From positions 1 through 9,862 of the forward strand of contig USSR01000208.1 in the NCBI GenBank assembly GCA_900557355.1: a DNA stretch of 9,862 nucleotides. Reading direction: 5' to 3'. The notes below the pieces were generated by a model that saw nothing but the letters and a program-made list of their open reading frames with translations, was not told where the DNA came from and did no database searches. Both the position numbers and the translations under genes were made by a program. This document shows positions 1-8,100 of the stretch, in pieces. The DNA comes from an uncultured Bacteroides sp. GTDB lineage: Bacteria; Bacteroidota; Bacteroidia; Bacteroidales; Bacteroidaceae. How positions within the stretch are numbered: the stretch's first letter is position 1; every line of letters begins with the position of its first letter.

Positions 1-245
1 GAAGTCATCCGTGCAAAGTTGGTTTTCCGGGTCCTGTCCAAACTAACAAACATTACTGTATCTATTTGATAATCTGAATATTATAAATTAGCGTATTGTT
101 ACTGTGTTGTGCTTTACATCTTTTTCAAGTAAAATTAAAGTGATTTTTCTCTCAATAAAGTCACTTATTTTCATTATTTTATTATTCTATTTTCTTTCGG
201 ATGAACTCTAAAAATGGCGAAAACATCAATAATAAGTATTGCAAA
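1..245. other. AT-rich upstream region, no supportable gene
   Basis: This stretch lies before the ATPase promoter and becomes strongly AT-rich after about position 55. All three plus-strand frames that enter from the left edge stop early: frame 2 at 44-46, frame 1 at 67-69 and frame 3 at 75-77. At most, the first 77 bases could be the tail of a gene cut by the window edge, and I recognise no protein family in those short peptides. A weak inverted repeat (AAGTGA at 138-143, TCACTT at 161-166) is too short to interpret. The plus-strand ATG at 201 opens only a 19-codon frame. Confidence 0.5.
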
Positions 246-277
246 ATTGGTTGTTCTTAATTTATTTCATATTTTTG
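246..277 (+). promoter_or_regulatory. Candidate Bacteroides-type promoter of the ATPase gene
   Basis: TATTTTTG at 270-277 matches the Bacteroides -7 consensus TAnnTTTG at every fixed position. ATTG at 246-249 matches three of four bases of the -33 element TTTG, with a 20-base spacer. Transcription would start in the low 280s, giving a leader of about 40 bases before the ATG at 322. The consensus is established knowledge; that it works here is inference. Short AT-rich motifs arise easily by chance, but the position just upstream of the family-typical start codon makes this match more credible. Confidence 0.5.
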
Positions 278-304
278 CAACGACGGTTGACTCAACAGCC
301 GTTG
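278..304. promoter_or_regulatory. 27-bp dyad symmetry, candidate operator or leader hairpin
   Basis: The sequence is symmetric about C291. Outer half-sites are CAACG (278-282) and CGTTG (300-304); inner half-sites are GTTGA (286-290) and TCAAC (292-296). Eleven of 13 position pairs are complementary; the mismatches are 283/299 and 285/297. The dyad starts directly after the candidate -7 element and covers the expected transcription start. That suits an operator for a dimeric repressor, or a hairpin at the 5' end of the messenger RNA. No regulator gene is visible nearby, so the role is inferred. Confidence 0.45.
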
Positions 305-321
305 AGAAAAACTTATTGATT

Positions 322-1671
322 ATGAAGTTTTATAATAGAGAGAAAGAAATTGCAGAATTGAAGCGTGTACAAGAGCTTGCATTTGGTCAAAATTCCAGAA
401 TGATTGTGGTAACAGGCCGTAGGCGTATTGGAAAAACCAGTCTTATAAAACAAGCTCTGAAGGGAACACCTACTGTATATTTTTTCATTGGAAGAAAAGC
501 AGAGAGTATATTAGTCGCAGATTTTATAAAAATAGTACGCGAGACATTATCTATTTTTATTCCGGATGGCATATCCAACTTTACTACTTTGATACAATAT
601 CTTTTCGAAATAGGAAAAACACGTTCTTTTAATATTGTTATTGATGAATTTCAGGAGTTTTATAATATCAGACCCGATGTTTTTAGTGATATGCAAAATC
701 TTTGGGATGAATATCGGCAAGAAACTAAAATAAATCTTGTAATTAGCGGCTCTGTATATTCATTGATGCAAAAGATATTCACGGATCATGGAGAACCATT
801 ATTCGGACGTGCTGACAATATTTTATGTCTTCGGTCCTTCAATACAAAAGTGCTAAAACAAATTATGGAAGATTTTGCGCCCGGATATAGTAATGATGAC
901 CTATTAGCTTTGTATACACTGACTGGAGGAATCCCTAAATATGTAGAGTTATTCTGTGACAATCAAGCACTTTCTGTTGACCGGATATATGACTTCGTTT
1001 TTTCAGAAAATTCCTTGTTTATAGATGAAGGACGTAATTTGTTGATTACTGAATTTGGAAAAAATTATGGCATTTACTTTTCCATCTTATTAGAAATAGC
1101 AAATGGGCATTATACACAAGGGGAAATAGAGTCAGTACTAGGGGGGATATCTATCGGAGGTCATTTAAGTAAATTAGAAAATGTGTATAATTTGATAACT
1201 CGCGAACGGCCTATTTTTGCGAAACCAGGTACTAAGAAAAATGTACGATATATTATTGGAGATAATTTTCTAAATTTCTGGTTTAAATACATCGAACGGA
1301 ATCGTTCATATATTGAACTACAGAATTTTGAAGACCTGCGTCAACTAGCAAAGGCTGATTATCAGACTTATTCAGGCAAAGTGTTAGAAAACTATTTTAA
1401 ACAGAAATTAGCAGAAGAAGGTGGGTTTAAAGAAATTGGTTCCTGGTGGGAAACTAAAAGTTCTACAAACAAAGAACGATTAAACTCTTATGAAATTGAT
1501 ATTGTAGCTCTTAAATCAAGTGGAAAAAAAGCCCTTATAGCAGAAGTTAAACGGATGCCAGAGAATAATTATGTTCATTCAACGTTCATGGAAAAAGTGG
1601 AACATTTAAGGCACAAAGAGATGGCAAAATACGATATTGAAACACGAGTCTTAGGATTAGAAGACATGTAA
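322..1671 (+). CDS. P-loop ATPase (ATPase_2 family) with C-terminal DUF234/PD-(D/E)XK-like domain
   Basis: From Met at 322 this is a 449-residue cytosolic protein of the 'archaeal-type' ATPase family common in Bacteroidota. The N-terminus MKFYNREKEIAEL is the usual start of this family. Walker A is GRRRIGKTS (residues 32-40) and Walker B is IVIDEFQEF (105-113). A strand ending in a polar Ser (NLVISGS, 138-144) and TGGIPKYVELF (about 201-211) are also typical. The C-terminal part resembles DUF234: a WW pair near 375 is followed by EID (391-393) and EVK (408-410), the D...ExK spacing of a PD-(D/E)XK nuclease fold. The family's function is not established; ATP-dependent nucleic-acid processing is a guess. 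The same frame extends upstream to an ATG at 214, adding 36 residues, but that part lacks family similarity and overlaps the candidate promoter and dyad, so I prefer 322. The gene stands alone and converges on the PUL. Family call is firm; function is unknown. Confidence 0.85.
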   Translation: MKFYNREKEIAELKRVQELAFGQNSRMIVVTGRRRIGKTSLIKQALKGTPTVYFFIGRKAESILVADFIKIVRETLSIFIPDGISNFTTLIQYLFEIGKTRSFNIVIDEFQEFYNIRPDVFSDMQNLWDEYRQETKINLVISGSVYSLMQKIFTDHGEPLFGRADNILCLRSFNTKVLKQIMEDFAPGYSNDDLLALYTLTGGIPKYVELFCDNQALSVDRIYDFVFSENSLFIDEGRNLLITEFGKNYGIYFSILLEIANGHYTQGEIESVLGGISIGGHLSKLENVYNLITRERPIFAKPGTKKNVRYIIGDNFLNFWFKYIERNRSYIELQNFEDLRQLAKADYQTYSGKVLENYFKQKLAEEGGFKEIGSWWETKSSTNKERLNSYEIDIVALKSSGKKALIAEVKRMPENNYVHSTFMEKVEHLRHKEMAKYDIETRVLGLEDM

Positions 1672-1800
1672 CTTTATGTAAATAAGATGACGCGATTATC
1701 CCTAGAAATCCCCAGTTACAGCAATTCAATTAGCTTGGATCCCAATACTCGTTCTATCGTCACTGTTTCTACTTTTTTGTTATTTGTAAATTTAATCTTA

Positions 1801-1831
1801 AAGAATGAATTAATAAGAGATACTCATTCTT
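1801..1831 (+). terminator. Weak stem-loop downstream of the ATPase gene
   Basis: AAGAATGA (1801-1808) and TCATTCTT (1824-1831) form a perfect 8-bp stem with a 15-base loop, about 130 bases after the ATPase stop codon. A moderately T-rich stretch begins only around 1846. The stem is AT-rich and the loop long, so this is a weak terminator candidate and could be chance. Confidence 0.25.
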
Positions 1832-1904
1832 CTTAACTTAAAGCCTTTTATTTATATCAAATTCTTTATTATCATATCCGCAGCATACTGTAAGCAATTT
1901 AAAC

Positions 1905-1941
1905 AGCCTGTCATTGAACTCGATTTAGACAATGACAGGCT
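1905..1941. terminator. Candidate bidirectional terminator, perfect 12-bp stem
   Basis: AGCCTGTCATTG (1905-1916) pairs perfectly with CAATGACAGGCT (1930-1941) around a 13-base loop; half of the stem bases are G or C. It is the most stable hairpin I can see in the window. On the plus strand it is followed by a T-rich but interrupted stretch, and on the minus strand by GTTTAAATT. It lies between convergent genes, 233 bases from the ATPase stop and 163 bases from the operon stop. This fits a shared bidirectional terminator, though there is no clean T-run on either side. Confidence 0.5.
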
Positions 1942-1980
1942 ACTTAATTATTTATCTTATATTGAATATTAAATTATTGT

Positions 1981-2016
1981 CGTGGTTCAATCACGTAAGT
2001 CGTTTACTGAATCACG
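1981..2016. repeat. Imperfect inverted repeat between convergent genes
   Basis: CGTGGTTCA (1981-1989) pairs with TGAATCACG (2008-2016), nine base pairs including one G-U. Inside, GTAA (1995-1998) pairs with TTAC (2004-2007), leaving a five-base bulge. It lies about 90 bases past the stop codon of the last operon gene. It could be a second terminator or a 3'-end stabilising structure of the operon messenger. Confidence 0.3.
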
Positions 2017-2031
2017 CCTAACTTATTCTCT

Positions 2032-2066
2032 TATTTTATGGTATTTATCTGCTAATCCATAAAATA
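2032..2066 (-). terminator. AT-rich perfect 10-bp stem just after the operon
   Basis: TATTTTATGG (2032-2041) is perfectly complementary to CCATAAAATA (2057-2066) with a 15-base loop. It starts 38 bases past the stop codon of the last PUL gene, where an operon terminator would be expected. Only two of ten pairs are G-C and no T-run follows on the minus strand, so it is a weak candidate on its own. Confidence 0.3.
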
Positions 2067-2104
2067 TAATTAGATTATCAGACTAGTTCTTAATTTTTCA
2101 TTAT

Positions 2105-3106
2105 TTACCATTCAATCTGCTGATCTTCGTCTGGAATCTGAGTATTGAGATTTCGTTCCAGTAGCATTGTTCCTTTAACTTTATAAAGAACTTCTTGATT
2201 TCGAGAAGTTACATCTTTAAAATCATATTCAATAGTAAATGAAACATAGCGATGTTTTAGATAAGGTCGTGTAGCATCCATAGTTTCCGTTACGCTGTAA
2301 GCAGGAGTACCGTATAGCTTAAATCCAATCTTTTCTTCGTCATCTGCCCACATACTCAATGATTTGTCTTCATTGAAGCGTATATATATTTTATAAAGTT
2401 CCCGTTCATCTCTTGATAAATCTTCGCTCATTAAACCGGCATAAAAGAAAATAGTATTATTATCTACCACATATGCTGTACGATTATTGGTTACCATCGG
2501 TTTATTATCAGTACTTCCATTTGCATTTCGAATATACACTTCCATTGTACTTGTACTATATGAACCGGAATAATCGTTAAAAGGAATTACACGCAATAAT
2601 GCTTTTGCATAGTTTTTACGTGGATGACCTTGATAATTATAAGAAGCATCATCAACGATAGTTAGAGGCAACACCCATTTATCTGTCATATTGATTCCTC
2701 TCAAATCAAAATCAATATTTAGTTGTTCCACACATGTTCCTGCAGGAATATGAACTATTTCCGGGAATTCATATTTATCTTCCTCCAATAGCGTATACCA
2801 TAAATCTGTACGCCCGCTGAAACGTTCTCTATTTAATATTTCCAAGGTATCCTCATATAGTGCTACATGGACATCTATATCTTGTTCGTTCGTAGTTGAC
2901 CCACTAACTATAACCGGTAACTGATAGCGTACTTTTCCATCAGGGTTGTATCTCACATATATTGGAGTTACCCCATTATCTTTATCTTTTATAGGTGCTT
3001 TAAAAGAAATATATTGCCGATACTGCTCATCTTTCCACTCATCATTACAAGAAGTGATCAAGAGCAACATACATAATGCAAACCAACAATTATATATAAT
3101 TTTCAT
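2105..3106 (-). CDS. DUF4973-type PUL surface lipoprotein, probable glycan-binding accessory
   Basis: This 333-residue protein has a lipoprotein signal peptide ending in the lipobox ITSC, with Cys20 as lipidation site. The following NDEWKDE is acidic, as in lipoproteins exported to the cell surface in Bacteroidota. Features I associate with DUF4973-type proteins encoded next to susCD genes are EQYRQYISFKAP (27-38), YQLPVIVSGS (61-70), WVLPLTIVDD (144-153), an HPRKNYAKALLRVIPFNDYSG segment (161-181) and a C-terminus ending QQIEW. The assignment is from memory of the family, without a search. The protein looks like two beta-rich halves joined near residue 180, with no catalytic motif. It is the last gene of the operon, 18 bases after susD, a usual slot for a surface glycan-binding protein. 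Glycan binding is inferred from position; the ligand is unknown. Confidence 0.7.
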   Translation of the reverse strand: MKIIYNCWFALCMLLLITSCNDEWKDEQYRQYISFKAPIKDKDNGVTPIYVRYNPDGKVRYQLPVIVSGSTTNEQDIDVHVALYEDTLEILNRERFSGRTDLWYTLLEEDKYEFPEIVHIPAGTCVEQLNIDFDLRGINMTDKWVLPLTIVDDASYNYQGHPRKNYAKALLRVIPFNDYSGSYSTSTMEVYIRNANGSTDNKPMVTNNRTAYVVDNNTIFFYAGLMSEDLSRDERELYKIYIRFNEDKSLSMWADDEEKIGFKLYGTPAYSVTETMDATRPYLKHRYVSFTIEYDFKDVTSRNQEVLYKVKGTMLLERNLNTQIPDEDQQIEW

Positions 3107-3124
3107 ACTTATATCATTTTAAAA

Positions 3125-5164
3125 TTAATCATTGTATGTCCAACCCGGATTTTGTGTCAACAGCTTATTGCGTTTCAACTCCTCATGACTGATAGGCCAG
3201 AAATATAATTTGCGAGAAAAAGCAGTTGGAAGTTCATTGACTACAATTGGTGAATGAAACGCTGCTCTATTTTCTTCAGTCATAAGAGCATCACAACCAT
3301 ATATTTCCATTGACTCTTCAATCGGAGCGTCTTTCCATCTGCGGAGATCAAAATAACGATGTCCTTCTCCCATGAGCTCTATCTGTCGCTCATGCTTCAA
3401 TTTCTTACGGAATACATTCCGGTCTTGATACTCTGGCAATGTATAATCGGGAACCCCTGCACGGCAACGAACAGGACGAATACCTTTTTTCATTTCATTT
3501 ATGTCACGTTTGACAGAATAACTGGCAGAGCCATCCCAAGATGGAATGTCGTATGAAGATCCATCTTCCAACTCATTCAAAGCTTCAGCGTAAATCAATA
3601 AGATTTCAGCAAAACGAATAGCAGGTTCCGTTTTTAGTTTGACATAGTCCTTATTACCTTTTGCCGCAGAGGTATCGTCCGGATGAACAAATTTCATGAT
3701 TCCAATACCAGTGCGAAGCCAAAAATTGGAGTTAGTATATCCATTACCATTACCACGATAATAAAATACCTGTTGCTCTACGGGTTTAGGATCTTTAAGC
3801 GTTGAATTATTCAATAGAGGCCATACGCAACCATTAAAAGCAACTGAAGCATAGAAGCGTGGTTCACGCCATGCATACTCTTTCCATACTCCTTTCTTTA
3901 AATAAGGATATGTTCCTGCCTTCCCTTCCTTTTCAGACACAAAACGGTTCTCAACTTGGCAAGTGTCCAAAAATGTCTGTCTGTTAAACTCAGAGCCATT
4001 ATACATATAGTAAGCATCACACATCTTTTGTGTCATACCATGTGTATTCCAGCCATTGGCACTGGTAGGCAATTGATGTAATACCATATCTGCAAGATTG
4101 CGGTCACCCTGATTTTGTCCACGACTAAAAATAAGTTCAGGATTATCAAACATAGACAGGGCTCCATTAAAAACTTGTCGATAGGATTCAAAGGGGTCAA
4201 TATCCCGATATCCATTTGGCCAATCAGCATTTTCAAAATCATTATCAGAATAAGGAGGAAGTGTCTTCGGATAACCTGCAGCGGCTTCATCTCTTTTCTT
4301 CACAGTGTGTAACACATAACGGTGTCCATAATTGCTTCCCGGGAGTTCCATAACGTCTCTTGCTGCTGCAGCGGCTTTGGCCCATTTGTATTCATTATAT
4401 TCCTGTGCTAACAAACATCTTCCGTCATGATCTACCAAATCTGTAAATCTTTCGGTATCTTCAGGACGAGGGTTATTAATAGGACTTGCCGCGTATAATA
4501 GAACTTTTGCGCGTGCTGCTAATGCGGCCCCTCTAGTAGGACGAGAGGTATGATTCGCTCCCCTGTCCAAAGGTAAGTCCTTAGCCGCCAAGCGCATTTC
4601 TGATTCGATATATTCTACGCATTCATCATAGGAATTACGTTGACAAGCCAAATCATCATAGCTGGCTGTATAATCGAGTCCTTCCTCCGGCAATAAAGGA
4701 ACAGGGCCATATTTACGGAGTAATAACCAATAATAGTAAGCGCGTACAAAACGGGCTTGTGCTTTCAGGTCAGCTCTTTCAGCTTCTGTAAACTCCATAT
4801 TCATGTCGATATTTTGAATGAAAATGGATGCCTGACGAATGCCTTTATAACTGGCTCCCCATGATTGTCGGTCTCCTTCACTATAAGTCCCTGTTTTAAA
4901 GGTGTTATAAATATCACGGTCACCAAAATAAATATCATCGGCAAAACACCACAGTATATTATCTTTGGTTCCAACATCCATATTCTCTCCTTTAAGATAG
5001 GAATAAGCATGAGCTAACCATTCTTCCGAGTATTTTTCATTAGTAAATACATCTTCCAGCGTCATACGGTCTTTAAAATTTTTATCCGAATCCAGCTGGT
5101 CTACACACGAAACGGTGATTGTCCCTAACAGGGCACCTATACAAAACTTATATATCTTTTTCAT
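3125..5164 (-). CDS. SusD/RagB-like outer-membrane nutrient-binding lipoprotein
   Basis: This is the substrate-binding lid that sits on its SusC partner at the cell surface. The signal peptide ends in the lipobox TVSC (Cys20), followed by the acidic-rich VDQLDSD. Typical SusD features appear in order: an N-terminal SusD-like region (about 21-230) with the TPR-type helix QARFVRAYYYWLLLRKYGPV (136-155) and the RPTRGAALAARAKVLLYAAS helix (208-227), then the C-terminal SusD/RagB region with RFAEILLIYAEALNE (517-531), RKKLKHERQIELMGEGHRYF (586-605), DLRRW (606-610) and LYFWPISHEEL ending in QNPGW. At 679 residues it is longer than many SusD proteins (roughly 500 to 600), with the extra length mostly in the middle (about 230-480), where ligand-contacting loops usually lie. 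It starts 14 bases after susC. The family call is firm; the bound glycan cannot be told from sequence. Confidence 0.95.
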   Translation of the reverse strand: MKKIYKFCIGALLGTITVSCVDQLDSDKNFKDRMTLEDVFTNEKYSEEWLAHAYSYLKGENMDVGTKDNILWCFADDIYFGDRDIYNTFKTGTYSEGDRQSWGASYKGIRQASIFIQNIDMNMEFTEAERADLKAQARFVRAYYYWLLLRKYGPVPLLPEEGLDYTASYDDLACQRNSYDECVEYIESEMRLAAKDLPLDRGANHTSRPTRGAALAARAKVLLYAASPINNPRPEDTERFTDLVDHDGRCLLAQEYNEYKWAKAAAAARDVMELPGSNYGHRYVLHTVKKRDEAAAGYPKTLPPYSDNDFENADWPNGYRDIDPFESYRQVFNGALSMFDNPELIFSRGQNQGDRNLADMVLHQLPTSANGWNTHGMTQKMCDAYYMYNGSEFNRQTFLDTCQVENRFVSEKEGKAGTYPYLKKGVWKEYAWREPRFYASVAFNGCVWPLLNNSTLKDPKPVEQQVFYYRGNGNGYTNSNFWLRTGIGIMKFVHPDDTSAAKGNKDYVKLKTEPAIRFAEILLIYAEALNELEDGSSYDIPSWDGSASYSVKRDINEMKKGIRPVRCRAGVPDYTLPEYQDRNVFRKKLKHERQIELMGEGHRYFDLRRWKDAPIEESMEIYGCDALMTEENRAAFHSPIVVNELPTAFSRKLYFWPISHEELKRNKLLTQNPGWTYND

Positions 5165-5178
5165 TTCACACGTATTGA

Positions 5179-8100
5179 TTAGATATTAACAGTCAATCCT
5201 AAAGTCATTACCCTAGACAGTGGGTATTCCGCCCCTGTGGAACTTCCTAATTCCGGATCCCATTCTTTAAATTTAGCGAATGTCAATAAATTGGTACCAA
5301 TAAAGAATACACGTATATTATTGAACTTAATCTTATTTACAATTGATTTAGGCAATGTATACCCTACTTCTAAAGTCTTCAAACGTAAATATGAACCATT
5401 TTTTAGCCAGAAAGTGGACTTTTGTTGATTATTATCATTTCCACCATAGCTAAGGCGTGGATAAGAAGCATTCGGATCTTCATTAGCAGGAATTCCAAGT
5501 TTAGCTGCAGTGTCTGCATCAACCCAACGATTAGCTACTAAATTTCCCAAAACATTTCCCCACTGACTATCCTTGAAGGCAAATACTGTAGATCCATTAA
5601 TGAAGAATGAAGACTTTCCTGCTCCTTGAAAATGGACATTGAAATCAAATCCTTTCCATTGTGCAGAGATACCAAATCCGTAAATCAGATTCGGTTTGGT
5701 AGTCGCACCGATAGCTACTTTGTCACCATCATTGATTACACCATCTCCATTAACATCTTTATATTTAATATCACCCGGTTGTACTTTTCCCCATGCTGTC
5801 TGTTGAGGACTGTTACGAATATCATCATAATCTTTAAATAGACCTAATGCAATCAAACCTTTAGCTTGGTTTACACGGTAACCTGCTTCTGTCTGGTAAG
5901 GATAAACAGTATTTTCTTCATCCTTCTCCAATATCTCATTTTTACTATAAGTAAAATTTCCACGAACCGTGAGGTTCACTCTGTTTATTTTCTGTTTATA
6001 GGCAAAATGGCCATCAAAACCTTGCGAACGTACACTACCCACATTTGCTTTAGGATTACTTCTCACAATTCCTACTATGCCAGGTAGATATTTACGTTCC
6101 ATATAAATACCATCGCGTTGTTCATGGAAATAGTCTACAGTGGCTGTAAACTTATCATTAAACAAAGAAAGGTCTACACCTATATCGTGCTTTGTTGCAA
6201 TTTCCCAAGTAACGTTTTCAGAAGCTAATTGAGTATATGCCATACCATCATAAGAATTGCCATAACCATAATCACCCCAATTCCAACCAGGAAAGGTTAC
6301 GTCCTTATCATTTTCTTTATATGACTTAGCAATTGTATATAGATAAGGAAAACGTTCACCCAATTTATCATTACCTACTTTACCATAAGAGTAACGCAGC
6401 TTGAACATATTCATCCATTCCAGATGTTTCTTAATGAATTTCTCTTCTGCAATGTTCCAAGCCAGAGAAAAAGCGGGGAAGAATCCGAATCGATGTCCAT
6501 CGGCAAAGTTTTCTGATCCGTTATAACCGAAGTTAAAATCTATGAAGTAACGATAATTCCAGTTATAACTAGCACGTCCTGCCAAGCCCATATGACGTTT
6601 GGCAATGCCATTCTTTATATCTGTACCAATATCTACTGTAGTCCGATAAGCATCTTGGCTATATTTTAAAGTACCACCTACGTGATGCGCTTTGAATGCA
6701 CGATTGTAGTGTAAAATTGCTTCTAAAAATTCAGTCCGGTTACCTGTTGAAATAGAGCTTTGAGTCATTTTTTCTTCGGTTCGCTGTTCTTTAAAAGTAA
6801 TTTCCCCATCAGTATTTCGAAAACGTTCTGCGCGCCATGTTTGAGGCATTTTTTTACGGCTAATTTCGTTTGTGTTGTTAGTGTCGAAACCAAAACGACC
6901 TTCAAAACGCAATCCTTTAGTAATAAAATCCAGCTTCTGTTCTAAAGAAATATTAGTCTGAACCTTATTTTCCCAGATTTCAAAATATCCAGTTTGTGTT
7001 GCCAATACCCATGGATTGGAACGATCATCTTCTTTTCCGAATGCTGGTACATAACCATTGGAATACATTACTGGAATACTAATCGGACTTTGATTTATTA
7101 ACGATGCCCATACATTTCCACCTTGTCCAGGAGCATTACGTTTCTTTAAAGAACCGGAAACACCGACTTTCACAAGAGTTGTTTTTGTGATGTCAATATC
7201 GGTATTCAAACGATAATTCCATCGTTGACTACCGGGATTGGTATTATAATCTTTACGAACTGCTTCATCTGTCTTATACATACCTTCTTCACTAATATAG
7301 CTAAGCGAAACAAAATAACGTGCTGTATTACCACCGCCGTTCATATTCACATTAGCACGATAAGTCATTGCTCCATCTTTCAATAATACATCTTTCCAAT
7401 CTACATTTGGATAAAGATCAGGATCAAGTCCTAAACGTAGAATTTCCAATTCGTCATTCTGATAGATCGGTTCTTGATTACGAGTAATACGTGCTTCATT
7501 CATCATTCTAGCATGAGTGTACCCATCTACAAATTCCGGTGTGATAGTCCGTGTGTTATAAGATGTTTCCACTTTAGCACTGATATTGATTTTACCAGCT
7601 TTACCATGTTTTGTTGTAATCAATACTACACCATTAGCACCACGAGGACCGTAAATTGCTGTAGTAGAAGCATCCTTTAAAACAGTAAACGATTCAACAT
7701 CCTCAATATTAATTTCATCGAGACTACGCTCAAATCCATCTACTAACACTAAAGCCGAGTTATCAGCTCCGAAAGTAGAAATACCACGAATCCAGAATTC
7801 CGAAGTATTTTTTCCAGGCTGACCGGATGTCTGCATAGCTAAAACACCTGCCACATTACCAGCCAAAGCATTTGAAAGATTTGCTGTCGGATTTGCTTTC
7901 AGATCATTTACATTAACGGTAGTCACCGCTCCAGTCACAGTTAACTTCTTTTGTGCACCGGTTCCTGTAATAACGACTTCATCAAGCTCACTTGCTTCAG
8001 ATTCCTTCATAATTACATTGACTACTTGCTGCCTTTTCACTAATACTTCCTGTTTATCAAAACCTATGTACGAGAATACTAGTCTTGAAAACTCTTCAAT

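Larger units (their letters stand above)
1672..2104. other. Convergent intergenic region rich in inverted repeats
   Basis: This 433-base AT-rich gap separates the stop codons of two converging transcripts, the ATPase gene (plus) and the four-gene PUL operon (minus). I find no credible gene in it. It contains four inverted repeats at 1801-1831, 1905-1941, 1981-2016 and 2032-2066, annotated separately. Transcription must end here in both directions, so one or more are probably terminators or stabilisers of messenger 3' ends. Confidence 0.6.

Noticed and set aside
1..77. Possible tail of a gene or end of an insertion sequence at the left edge (GTCCAAACTAAC-like stretch).
   Set aside because: All plus-strand frames close within 77 bases, the peptides are unrecognisable, and no inverted-repeat partner or transposase is in the window.
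138..166. Inverted repeat AAGTGA / TCACTT upstream of the ATPase gene.
   Set aside because: Only six pairs with a 17-base loop in very AT-rich DNA; easily chance.
201..260. Short plus-strand frame from the ATG at 201 (19 codons).
   Set aside because: Too short, overlaps the ATPase upstream region, and has no recognisable product or spacing that would suggest a leader peptide.
4033..4290. An 85-codon minus-strand frame overlapping susD in another frame.
   Set aside because: It is the same strand as susD but in a shifted frame, and susD is continuous and motif-rich across this stretch, so no frameshift or nested gene is needed.
5722..5757. Calcium-loop-like DVNGDGVINDGD in the SusC barrel as a possible dockerin or novel domain.
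   Set aside because: A single loop of this kind is a recurrent feature of SusC-like transporters; there is no second repeat as in a dockerin.
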